Assembly (NCBI RefSeq): GCF_029866045.1
Contig: NZ_JARXAB010000091.1
Location: 1-34,093, forward strand
Direction of reading: 5' to 3'
DNA from: Ramlibacter sp.
GTDB taxonomy: Bacteria > Pseudomonadota > Gammaproteobacteria > Burkholderiales > Burkholderiaceae_C
DNA: 34,093 nucleotides
Below are positions 22,292 through 29,323 of this stretch, piece after piece (the first letter of the stretch is position 1; every line of letters begins with the position of its first letter). A program made the position numbers and the translations under genes. Below the pieces are notes generated by a model. That model had not been told where the DNA came from and did not search any database. It saw only the letters and a program-made list of their open reading frames with translations.

Positions 22292-23218
22292 ATGAAGATC
22301 TCCACTTCCTTCATGTTCGACCGCGCGATCGAGCGGATCACTGACCAGCAAAACCAGCTGTCGACCAGCCAGGCGCAGATGGCGCAGGGCAAGCGGATCA
22401 TTACCCCCAGCGATGCACCTGATAAGGCTGCGGCGATTGCGCGCCTGCGTGGCGAGATCGACCGGCAGCAAGGACATGCCAACACGCTGAAAGTTGCCCA
22501 GGAGCGGTTTTCTGCAGAAGAAACCTCACTGTCCAGTGTGACCGACGTGCTTATTCGCATGAAGGAACTCGGCGTTCAGGCCGCCAACGGCACCCTGGGC
22601 ACCATGGATCGCAAGGCAGTCGCCGCAGAACTCAGCACCCTGCGCGACCAGGTGCTGAGTCTTGCCAATTCTCGTGACGATACGGGCAACTATCTATTCT
22701 CAGGCACCCGAGTCAATACCGTGCCCTTCTCCGAAAACCCCCTGGGTCAGGTGCTCTACCAAGGCGACCAGACGCAGACCAGCGTCCCTGCAGGCGCCGA
22801 GCGCACAGTGGCCTACACCCGCTCGGGGACGGACGTCTTTTCCCGTGTGATTCGTGACGGCAGCACGGGTGCGACCCCTGGGACCGCCAGCTTCTTCGAT
22901 GCCATGGACCAGTTTGTCGACGCCGTTGAGGGCAGCCAGCCCCAGGGTATCCAGACCGGCCTGGCTGACTTGGGGCAGATGATCGACAACATCAGCCTGG
23001 CTCAAGCCAAAAACGGCTCTGACCAATCGGTGGTCCGCTTGCAGTTAGATGTCATTTCCGACACCAACCTGCGGCTCAAGTCGAGCCTGTCCGACATCGA
23101 GGACCTCGACTACGCCACGGCCCTGGCCAATATGAACAAGCGAGTCTTGTCCCTGCAAGCCACCATGAGCAGCTTCTCCAAGGTGACGGAGCTCAACGTG
23201 TTCGATTACCTGCGCTGA
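22292..23218 (+). CDS. flgL: Hook-filament junction protein FlgL
   Basis: FlgL is the second junction protein, a relative of flagellin. The 308-residue product has MKISTSFMFDRAIERITDQQ at the N terminus, then QLSTSQAQMAQGKRIITPSD and NSRDDTGNYLFSGTRV, the FlgL-specific loop. A flagellin-like C-terminal helix (MNKRVLSLQATMSSFSKVTE) follows. Length matches the family. AAGG lies upstream of the ATG, 13 bp after flgK. Confidence 0.95.
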   Translation: MKISTSFMFDRAIERITDQQNQLSTSQAQMAQGKRIITPSDAPDKAAAIARLRGEIDRQQGHANTLKVAQERFSAEETSLSSVTDVLIRMKELGVQAANGTLGTMDRKAVAAELSTLRDQVLSLANSRDDTGNYLFSGTRVNTVPFSENPLGQVLYQGDQTQTSVPAGAERTVAYTRSGTDVFSRVIRDGSTGATPGTASFFDAMDQFVDAVEGSQPQGIQTGLADLGQMIDNISLAQAKNGSDQSVVRLQLDVISDTNLRLKSSLSDIEDLDYATALANMNKRVLSLQATMSSFSKVTELNVFDYLR

Positions 23219-23279
23219 GCGCTCGCTCTTGCGCTAGCACTTCGATTTTCGTTCACTTCCTTTCTGGCACTGAATTCCC

Positions 23280-24677
23280 ATGAGCACCAGCAACGTCGAC
23301 CTCGTCAAGGCCCTGGGTGCCGGCTCTGGCGTTGATACCAAGGCGCTCGCTAAGGGCCTGGTCGATGCTGAGGGCGAGCCGCGCAAGGAGGCGATCAACG
23401 CCAAGCTCACCCGCAGCGAAACCCGAATTTCTGGGTACGCAGCGCTCAAGTACGCACTATCGCAACTGGGCGGTGCGTTCGAAAAGCTGAACGACCAAAG
23501 TGACTTCGGGACACCGACGGTCTCTGTCAACCAGAGCGCGGCGCTGTCCGTGACCGCCACCGGCAGCGCGCAAATTGCGACTCATTCGGTGGAGGTGACC
23601 CGCCTGGCCAGTGCCCAGCGCAGCGCCAGCGGCGGATTCAGTGGCGCCAGCAATGCCTTCAATGGCGGCACGGGCTTGAGTCTGAGCCTGTCCGTGCACG
23701 GCGGGGCGCCGCAGACGATCGCGGTCACGACCGATACCCCGAACGGCGTCGCCAGCGCGATCAATGCCGCCGGACTTGGGCTGAGCGCCCAGGTCGTGCG
23801 AACCGACAGCAGCGCTACGCCCTACCGGATCGTGGTGACCGGCCAGACTGGCGGCAGCCAAGACTTCACCCTGACCAGCAGCGCCGGTGGGCTGGCCTTC
23901 GCTACCCCCCTGGCCTCCGCGGCGGATGCGCAGCTGACGGTCAACGGCCTGTCGATTACGCGCTCCTCCAACAGCGTCAACGATGTCATCGACGGTGTCA
24001 CGCTGCAGCTGCAAACCCTGACCTCGGGGCCTGCCCGGGTCGACCTGAGCCGGGACACTCAATCGGCCAAGGCCAGCATTACCAGCCTGGTCTCGACTTA
24101 CAACGATTTCAATGAGACCCTCAAGATTCTGGGTGACAGTGGAAGCGATGTAGAGGGGCTGGGCGGATCATTGGCAGGGGATAGCCTGCTACGCACCATT
24201 CGCAACCAGGTCCGTAACCTGCTGGTTGGCAATTCCAGCACACCCTCCGGCGAGGTCAGCGCCTTGCGCGATGTGGGTATCTCGTTTGACCGCAACGGCA
24301 AGATGACATTGGACGCCAGCAAGCTCGACACCGCGCTGGCCAGCAAATTCAGCGACGTCGCTCAGATGTTCAGCGCCGGGACCAGCAACAAAAGCTTGTT
24401 CAGCCCCTCTCCGGCTGGCGTTGCGGGTGACGTGGTGGTTGCCATTGACAAACTCCAGCGTGCCACCGGACTGATTGCCAGCCAAACCGAGAGCGCTACC
24501 CGTGATGTGACCAAGTACAAGGCGCAACTCACGGCTCTCCAGGAGCGAATGGACAAATTGCTGGAGAACTACACCAAGCAGTTCGCGGCCATGGAGTCGG
24601 TGGTTGGCAACTCCAACAGCCTCAAGACCAGCCTCTCCAGCAGCTTCGAGGCCATGATGAATAGCTACAAGAACTAG
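23280..24677 (+). CDS. fliD: Filament cap protein FliD
   Basis: FliD caps the filament and folds arriving flagellin. The 465-residue product has the N-terminal signature GAGSGVDTKALAKGLVDAEG with helices to about residue 70. A middle IN-like beta unit follows (LSLSVHGGAPQTIAVTTDTP), then the FliD C-terminal domain with DVGISFDRNGKMTLDASKL and FSDVAQMF. The C-terminal coiled coil contains YKAQLTALQERMDKLLENYT. It follows flgL by 61 bp with no clear promoter of its own, so it may be read from the flg operon. Confidence 0.93.
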   Translation: MSTSNVDLVKALGAGSGVDTKALAKGLVDAEGEPRKEAINAKLTRSETRISGYAALKYALSQLGGAFEKLNDQSDFGTPTVSVNQSAALSVTATGSAQIATHSVEVTRLASAQRSASGGFSGASNAFNGGTGLSLSLSVHGGAPQTIAVTTDTPNGVASAINAAGLGLSAQVVRTDSSATPYRIVVTGQTGGSQDFTLTSSAGGLAFATPLASAADAQLTVNGLSITRSSNSVNDVIDGVTLQLQTLTSGPARVDLSRDTQSAKASITSLVSTYNDFNETLKILGDSGSDVEGLGGSLAGDSLLRTIRNQVRNLLVGNSSTPSGEVSALRDVGISFDRNGKMTLDASKLDTALASKFSDVAQMFSAGTSNKSLFSPSPAGVAGDVVVAIDKLQRATGLIASQTESATRDVTKYKAQLTALQERMDKLLENYTKQFAAMESVVGNSNSLKTSLSSSFEAMMNSYKN

Positions 24678-24725
24678 ATCTAATTGACGCATTAGCGCTT
24701 CTTGTACGGCTTAAAGTACCCTTTC

Positions 24726-24750
24726 TCAAGTTCCCTGGTCCGGTGCCGAT
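24726..24750 (+). promoter_or_regulatory. Sigma28 (FliA) promoter upstream of flaG
   Basis: TCAAGT (24726-24731), 13 bases, GCCGAT (24745-24750). It matches the fliS and fliC2 promoters exactly in both hexamers and spacing, and lies about 90 bases before the flaG ATG in the fliD-flaG gap. Confidence 0.82.
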
Positions 24751-24841
24751 CCTAGGGGGGACGGGGCTCGGATTGCCCTGCGGTATCCGCCATTTCGGTG
24801 TTTGCTGCAGGCGCGGGCATCGTCCCAACGAGGACACCATC

Positions 24842-25216
24842 ATGAGCAACACCATCCAAGCCGCGGATTCCAGCGTGCCACAGGCTGTGGCTGCACGGAT
24901 TGCCGCTGTTCGTCCTGCGCCAGCAGATGTGGCACAGCCTCGAGCCGCTGCGCAAGAGGAGCGAAAGCAAGTCCAGATTGACCCGCAGGAAATGCGCAAG
25001 GCTTTGCAGGAGGCCGTTGAACAGCTCAACGATCGAATGCGCCAGATGTCGCGGAACCTGGCCTTCTCGGTGGACGACAAGGCCAATCGCACAGTCATCA
25101 CCGTGACCAATTCGACCACTGGCGAGGTTGTTCGGCAGATCCCCAACGAGATCGTGTTGGAGGTCTCCCGCTCGATCGAGGACTTTAAGGGGCTGCTGCA
25201 CAACACAGTCTCTTGA
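24842..25216 (+). CDS. flaG: FlaG family flagellar protein
   Basis: FlaG proteins influence filament length in Pseudomonas, Vibrio and Campylobacter. The 124-residue product has a variable N-terminal half and a conserved C-terminal domain: LQEAVEQLNDRMRQMSRNLA, then FSVDDKANRTVITVTNSTTG, EVVRQIPNEIVLEVSRSIED and a final FKGLLHNTVS. The usual place is beside fliC and fliD, as here. GAGGA lies about seven bases before the ATG. Confidence 0.9.
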   Translation: MSNTIQAADSSVPQAVAARIAAVRPAPADVAQPRAAAQEERKQVQIDPQEMRKALQEAVEQLNDRMRQMSRNLAFSVDDKANRTVITVTNSTTGEVVRQIPNEIVLEVSRSIEDFKGLLHNTVS

Positions 25217-25237
25217 AATTTTTTCTGCATCGATCAC

Positions 25238-25262
25238 TTCAGTTTGCACAACAAGCGTCGAT
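25238..25262 (+). promoter_or_regulatory. Probable sigma28 promoter upstream of fliC1
   Basis: TTCAGT (25238-25243), 13 bases, GTCGAT (25257-25262) followed by TC. The -10 differs by one base from GCCGAT and the -35 is weaker than the other copies. It lies about 108 bases before the flagellin ATG, the same placement as at fliC2. Confidence 0.55.
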
Positions 25263-25369
25263 TCACCCAAGGCTGGGAGAGCATCTGGCAGAAAGCGCAA
25301 GCCAAGCCAAATGCAGGCCCACATCACCCCCCACACGTCCCCAGCAACAGCCGGACAAAGGAGTAAAGC

Positions 25370-26191
25370 ATGACCGTTATCAACACCAACACTGCGTCGC
25401 TTCGCGCGCAGCAAGCTTTGACTGTGAACAACAGGGCTCTCGGCAAGTCGATGGAGCAGCTCTCCACCGGCAAGCGGATCAACGCCGCCGGCGATGACGC
25501 GGCGGGCCTGGCCATCAGTAACAAGATGACCGCGCAGATTCGCGGCCTGAATCAGGGCGTGCGCAACGCCAACGACGCGATCTCGATGATTCAGACGGCG
25601 GAAGGCGCAACCACCGAAGTCACCAACATGCTCCAGCGCATGCGTGAACTGGCTGTGCAGTCGGCCAACGGCAGCTACTCCTCCGACGACAGGACCGCCC
25701 TCCAGTCTGAGTTTTCCGAGCTGCAGGCCGAAATCTCCCGCATCTCCAGCAACACCGAGTGGAACGGCACCAAGATCGCCGACGGCACGATGACCGCGGT
25801 GAATTTCCAGGTCGGCGCCAACTCCAGCCAGGTGATCACGGTGACCTTCAAGGACATCGATGGCATGACCGGCGTGGCCACCGCGATCACCGCGACGATC
25901 GGCACCATCACGGGCGCCAACACGTCCATCAGCGCTGTGGATACCGCCCTGGCGGCGATCGACAGCTTCCGCAGCGACATGGGCGCGAAGATCAACCGCC
26001 TGACCTATGCGGCCGACAACCTGACCAACGTCGCGACCAACACCGGTGCCTCGCGCAGTCGCATCCTGGACACCGACTACGCGAAGGCGACGACCGAGCT
26101 GGCCCGCACGCAGATCATCCAGCAGGCAGCGACGGCCATGCTGGCTCAGGCCAACCAGCAGCCCCAGACGGTTCTGTCGCTGCTGCGCTGA
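25370..26191 (+). CDS. fliC: Flagellin FliC, copy 1
   Basis: This 273-residue flagellin has the conserved N-terminal half (MTVINTNTASLRAQQALTVN, then SMEQLSTGKRINAAGDDAAG) and C-terminal half (NTGASRSRILDTDYAKATTE, ending MLAQANQQPQTVLSLLR). The middle is very short, so outer domains D2/D3 are almost missing. A strong AAAGGAG site precedes the ATG. It is about 80% identical by eye to the second copy 377 bp downstream, with a stretch of near-identical DNA (25737-25860 against 26938-27061). A glycosylation operon lies downstream, so its surface Ser/Thr residues may carry sugars. Confidence 0.95.
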   Translation: MTVINTNTASLRAQQALTVNNRALGKSMEQLSTGKRINAAGDDAAGLAISNKMTAQIRGLNQGVRNANDAISMIQTAEGATTEVTNMLQRMRELAVQSANGSYSSDDRTALQSEFSELQAEISRISSNTEWNGTKIADGTMTAVNFQVGANSSQVITVTFKDIDGMTGVATAITATIGTITGANTSISAVDTALAAIDSFRSDMGAKINRLTYAADNLTNVATNTGASRSRILDTDYAKATTELARTQIIQQAATAMLAQANQQPQTVLSLLR

Positions 26192-26409
26192 TGACTGAGC
26201 CCGGACGCCACCTCGCCCCAGACGGAGAACCGGGCCGGGCGGGTGATGGGATAAGCACAGACGATGGCAGCGCTGCCCCTGCATGGTTCTGGAGCGTTCG
26301 CGACAGAACCCTCGAGGACGAACTCTCCCGCCGTGCGCGGGAGCTGCTAGCGCAGGGCGCTGGGGCCGCCCTCCTGGTGGCCGGCGTGGGCAGGCGGTCG
26401 GCGTCTTGA
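26191..26409 (+). CDS. Possible small gene overlapping the fliC1 stop
   Basis: A 72-codon frame starts at an ATG that overlaps the fliC1 stop (TGATG at 26189-26193), the arrangement of coupled genes. The product begins MTEPGRHLAPDG and has a possible helix (TLEDELSRRARELLAQGAGA). I do not recognise it. It has rarer codons (AGA, ATA, CTA) and a lower share of G/C at third positions than the flagellins, which argues against a conserved gene. The 26192-26567 interval otherwise holds two inverted repeats (GGTTCTG/CAGAACC at 26285-26310; CTCCCGC/GCGGGAG at 26325-26343) and the fliC2 promoter. Confidence 0.2.
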   Translation: MTEPGRHLAPDGEPGRAGDGISTDDGSAAPAWFWSVRDRTLEDELSRRARELLAQGAGAALLVAGVGRRSAS

Positions 26410-26442
26410 GTGCCGAGAGAGCAGAAAAAATTCTCTTAGCCC

Positions 26443-26467
26443 TCAAGTCCCGGCCCCTGGCGCCGAT
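26443..26467 (+). promoter_or_regulatory. Sigma28 (FliA) promoter upstream of fliC2
   Basis: TCAAGT (26443-26448), 13 bases, GCCGAT (26462-26467) followed by TC. It lies about 100 bases before the fliC2 ATG, and an A/T-rich stretch (26423-26437) lies just upstream and could act as an UP-like element. Confidence 0.87.
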
Positions 26468-26567
26468 TCACTTAACGAGGAAGTGAAGAACTAACTTCCG
26501 CAAACCCAATAGCCGACCCGTTCATCAGGGCCTGCACCAAACGGAAACGAACCGAAGGAGTATTTGA

Positions 26568-27398
26568 ATGTCTACCGTGATCAACACGAACACCAAGTCG
26601 CTCATCGCCCAGCAGGCCCTGAACGTGAACAACCGTGGGCTCTCCAAGGCCATGGAGCAGCTTTCCACCGGCAAGCGGATCAACACCGCGGCCGACGATG
26701 CTGCCGGCCTGGCCATTAGCAACAAGATGACCTCGCAGATTCGCGGTCTCACCCAGGGCGTTCGCAACGCCAACGACGCGATCTCGATGATCCAGACGGC
26801 GGAAGGCGCGACCAACGAAGTCACCAACATGCTCCAGCGCATGCGTGAACTGGCGGTGCAGGCCGCCAACGGCACCTACAATACTGAGGACCGCACCTCG
26901 CTGCAGTCTGAGTTTTCCGAGCTGCAGGCTGAAATTACCCGCATCTCCAGCAACACCGAGTGGAACGGCACCAAGATCGCCGACGGCACGATGACCGCGG
27001 TGAATTTCCAGGTCGGCGCTAACTCCAGCCAGGTGATCACGGTGACCTTCAAGGACATCGACGGGATGACGGGCATGACCACCGCCATCGTTTCAGCCTC
27101 CATCAGTTCCGTGGGTGTCGCCAACTCGGCGATCAGCGCGGTAGACACCGCCCTGGCGACGATCGACAGTTTCCGCAGCGACATGGGCGCGAAGATCAAC
27201 CGCCTGACCTATGCAGCCGACAACCTGACCAACGTGATGACCAACACCGGCGCCTCGCGCAGCCGCATCCTGGACGCTGACTACGCCAAGACGGCGACCG
27301 ATCTGGCCCGCACGCAGATCATCCAGCAAGCGGCCACCGCCATGCTGGCCCAGGCCAACCAAGAGCCGCAGAGCGTGCTGTCCCTGCTCAAGGGCTGA
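26568..27398 (+). CDS. fliC: Flagellin FliC, copy 2
   Basis: This 276-residue flagellin is closely related to copy 1, with the same short middle. It begins MSTVINTNTKSLIAQQALNV and ends QANQEPQSVLSLLKG. Differences concentrate at about residues 170-190 (SASISSVGVANSAIS against TIGTITGANTSIS) and at scattered N-terminal sites. GAAGGAG precedes the ATG. Its promoter matches the consensus better than that of copy 1, so it may be the more strongly expressed subunit. A strong terminator follows 28 bp after the stop. Confidence 0.95.
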   Translation: MSTVINTNTKSLIAQQALNVNNRGLSKAMEQLSTGKRINTAADDAAGLAISNKMTSQIRGLTQGVRNANDAISMIQTAEGATNEVTNMLQRMRELAVQAANGTYNTEDRTSLQSEFSELQAEITRISSNTEWNGTKIADGTMTAVNFQVGANSSQVITVTFKDIDGMTGMTTAIVSASISSVGVANSAISAVDTALATIDSFRSDMGAKINRLTYAADNLTNVMTNTGASRSRILDADYAKTATDLARTQIIQQAATAMLAQANQEPQSVLSLLKG

Positions 27399-27426
27399 TG
27401 GACATGAGGCCCTCCGGGGCCTTGGC

Positions 27427-27462
27427 AAGAAAAAGGGGCGCCTGTCGGCGCCCCTTTTTCTT
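27427..27462. terminator. Bidirectional rho-independent terminator between fliC2 and the maf gene
   Basis: A perfect 16-bp stem (27427-27442 with 27447-27462) surrounds the loop TGTC. The core is GGGGCGCC/GGCGCCCC, flanked by an A-run and a T-run (CTTTTTCTT), so it can end transcripts from both sides. It lies between the converging fliC2 and maf genes. Confidence 0.95.
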
Positions 27463-27490
27463 GGGTGACGGCGAGACTGGCCGGCTGGGA

Positions 27491-29308
27491 TCAGGCCAGC
27501 AGGGAGTCGAGCAGGGCTGGATCTGGCCGTCCCTTGATCTGAATATCGCGGTAGAAATCCGCCAGCTTGTCCAGCAGATCGCAGCTGACCTCGCAGGCCT
27601 CCTGAATGCTCTGATAGACCTCTCGGTAGCGCAGGATCGCGTCATTCAGTGAGCGGTCTTCATCCTCTTCCTGCTTGATCACGCCGTAGCGGATCGCCTC
27701 CAGACGCGCGCCGCTGCAGGCGTCGACCAGATGCTTGGCGTGTCGGCTGAAGTCCTTGAGCCGCTTGTTGATCCTGTCGATATCGCGCAGGCGGCGAGTC
27801 TGACCGCCTTGCGCCTTGCCTCGGGTCAGGGCCTGGGCGCGGGACGCCAGTTCCCCATACTCGACGACCAACTCCCGCAGCATCGCCAGCTGCTGGAGCA
27901 ACTGGGTCATCTGCTCCTGATCCAGGTACTCGGGTGTTGCCGGCGGGTGGGGTTCCTTGCGCAGGCTGGTCATGCCGATGTGCTCGCACACCTGTGCAAA
28001 CGGGATCTGCAAGCTGCCGGCAATGCGCGCGCCCCCTTCGGTGGCGTTGATCACCATGACCTCGGGCAACTCCTTGAAGCGCTCTTCGAACCAGGCCTTG
28101 TAGGCAAGCAGCTGCCGCTCTGTACGCACCCGGTCGCCGTAGTAGCCCTCGACGTCATAGCCTTTGTCCGAACGACCTTGCAGCATTTCGGAGGAGTAGG
28201 TGAAGAGGTAGCCGTCGGCATGGTCCTTGCCGCCCGTCAGGGCCAGGTCCTGCCCGATTAGGACGATGGGGTTGGCGCCCATATGGACGGCCATGTTGAA
28301 CGCCAAGGTGGCGACCGAGCCTCCCACGCCCAGCCGACCTGGCCGGGCACCGAGGAATCCCAGCGTCTCGGCGATGTGGCCGTCGGCGCAGGTCATGATG
28401 TGACCCCGGTCATGGCTCCAGACCATATTGGGCGAGGCGATCATGTCGGTCACCAGCCGGGTGTGGGGGGAGAGCCCGTCCCGCGGCCAGGAAGGCGGCG
28501 TGACCGGATCGAGCGCCACCAGATAGTCCGGAACGATGCCGTGGGTGTTCAGAATCGGCCAGACCGTGTCGACCGCGAAAATCGTGAACAGGTGCTGGTT
28601 CTGCGCCAGCAGTGGCAGCTGCTTGTTCAGGGAGGGGCCCGCCGAAACGATCAGGGCCGGGCGCTGGTCCAGGGTTTTGTGCAGGGGGGCGATGCCATCG
28701 GGCCCATACGCCCAGGGCGCGTTGAGAAAGGCGCTCAGAAGAAACCGCCCGCCCATCGTGAGCCGGGTCGATTTGAGCATGATCCGGGTGTTCAACCGCG
28801 AACTCACGAGGCGAAGCAGGTCGCGGGCTGTTTCCGGCGCCTGCTGCACAAGCGCCTGGCTGAACAGTGGCTTCCAGCCGTCGATGGTGTCGATGTCGAT
28901 CAGACCCGCCAGCGCACCACTTCGGTTGGCCAAGGTACCGCCAACGACGATATGCAGTTGGCCCTTCTTGATCAGCGCCGCCAGCTGCGTTCGTTGTTCC
29001 GCATCCAGCCCGGTGCTACCGACCGGCTGCGGGTCCACCACCACAAGGCGTGAGGTCGGGGTGATGCGCCCGAGCAAATCAGTCAGCGTGTCCGGATGTG
29101 GCGCGCCGTAAAGCATCCAGAGCTGCCGCGGCTGCGCCCATGGCGAAGGTGTCGCCAGATCCTCCAGAGAGGTCGGCAGTGCCGGCGCGGCCCCTGGGGC
29201 CGCGTACGCACGGTCCAATTCATCAGCGTTGCCTTCGCCGATGACCAGCACGGGATCGTCAGGGGACTCGGACGGAGGAAGGGGGAGGGGGAGGGGGTCG
29301 CGTTTCAT
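27491..29308 (-). CDS. maf: Maf-type flagellin glycosyltransferase
   Basis: Motility-associated factors transfer nonulosonic acids (pseudaminic or legionaminic type) to Ser/Thr of flagellin in the cytoplasm. This 605-residue protein has the Maf/MptE-like core (about residues 200-400): PALIVSAGPSLNKQLPLL, then DYLVALDPVTPP, and GGSVATLAFNMAVHMGANPI followed by VLIGQDLALTGGKDHADGY. These match the family's nucleotide-sugar fold. A helical C-terminal domain follows. It is the last gene of the operon, 15 bp after the fused aminotransferase gene, and lies next to the flagellins. Identity as a Maf is strong; the exact sugar is inferred from neighbours. Confidence 0.88.
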   Translation of the reverse strand: MKRDPLPLPLPPSESPDDPVLVIGEGNADELDRAYAAPGAAPALPTSLEDLATPSPWAQPRQLWMLYGAPHPDTLTDLLGRITPTSRLVVVDPQPVGSTGLDAEQRTQLAALIKKGQLHIVVGGTLANRSGALAGLIDIDTIDGWKPLFSQALVQQAPETARDLLRLVSSRLNTRIMLKSTRLTMGGRFLLSAFLNAPWAYGPDGIAPLHKTLDQRPALIVSAGPSLNKQLPLLAQNQHLFTIFAVDTVWPILNTHGIVPDYLVALDPVTPPSWPRDGLSPHTRLVTDMIASPNMVWSHDRGHIMTCADGHIAETLGFLGARPGRLGVGGSVATLAFNMAVHMGANPIVLIGQDLALTGGKDHADGYLFTYSSEMLQGRSDKGYDVEGYYGDRVRTERQLLAYKAWFEERFKELPEVMVINATEGGARIAGSLQIPFAQVCEHIGMTSLRKEPHPPATPEYLDQEQMTQLLQQLAMLRELVVEYGELASRAQALTRGKAQGGQTRRLRDIDRINKRLKDFSRHAKHLVDACSGARLEAIRYGVIKQEEDEDRSLNDAILRYREVYQSIQEACEVSCDLLDKLADFYRDIQIKGRPDPALLDSLLA

Positions 29309-29323
29309 GGCTGGTCAATCGTG

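Larger units (their letters stand above)
25737..27061 (+). repeat. Near-identical DNA block shared by fliC1 and fliC2
   Basis: Bases 25737-25860 and 26938-27061 (124 bp each, 1201 bp apart) differ at one position only (25819 C, 27020 T). Flanking codons carry many synonymous differences. The coordinates given span both copies. Confidence 0.85.

Noticed and set aside
23219-23279. A possible sigma54 promoter ahead of fliD (TGGCAC at 23265-23270)
   Set aside because: The second half (TTGC at the right spacing) is missing; TCCC is found there instead.
24680-24695. CTAAT/ATTAG inverted repeat after fliD
   Set aside because: Only five A/T-rich base pairs with no T-run, too weak to call a terminator.
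24752-26446. A 564-codon minus-strand frame opposite flaG and fliC1
   Set aside because: It spans two real genes and their promoters on the other strand and has no recognisable domain.
28283-29053. A 256-codon plus-strand frame opposite the maf gene
   Set aside because: It lies opposite the conserved core of the glycosyltransferase and has shadow-like composition.
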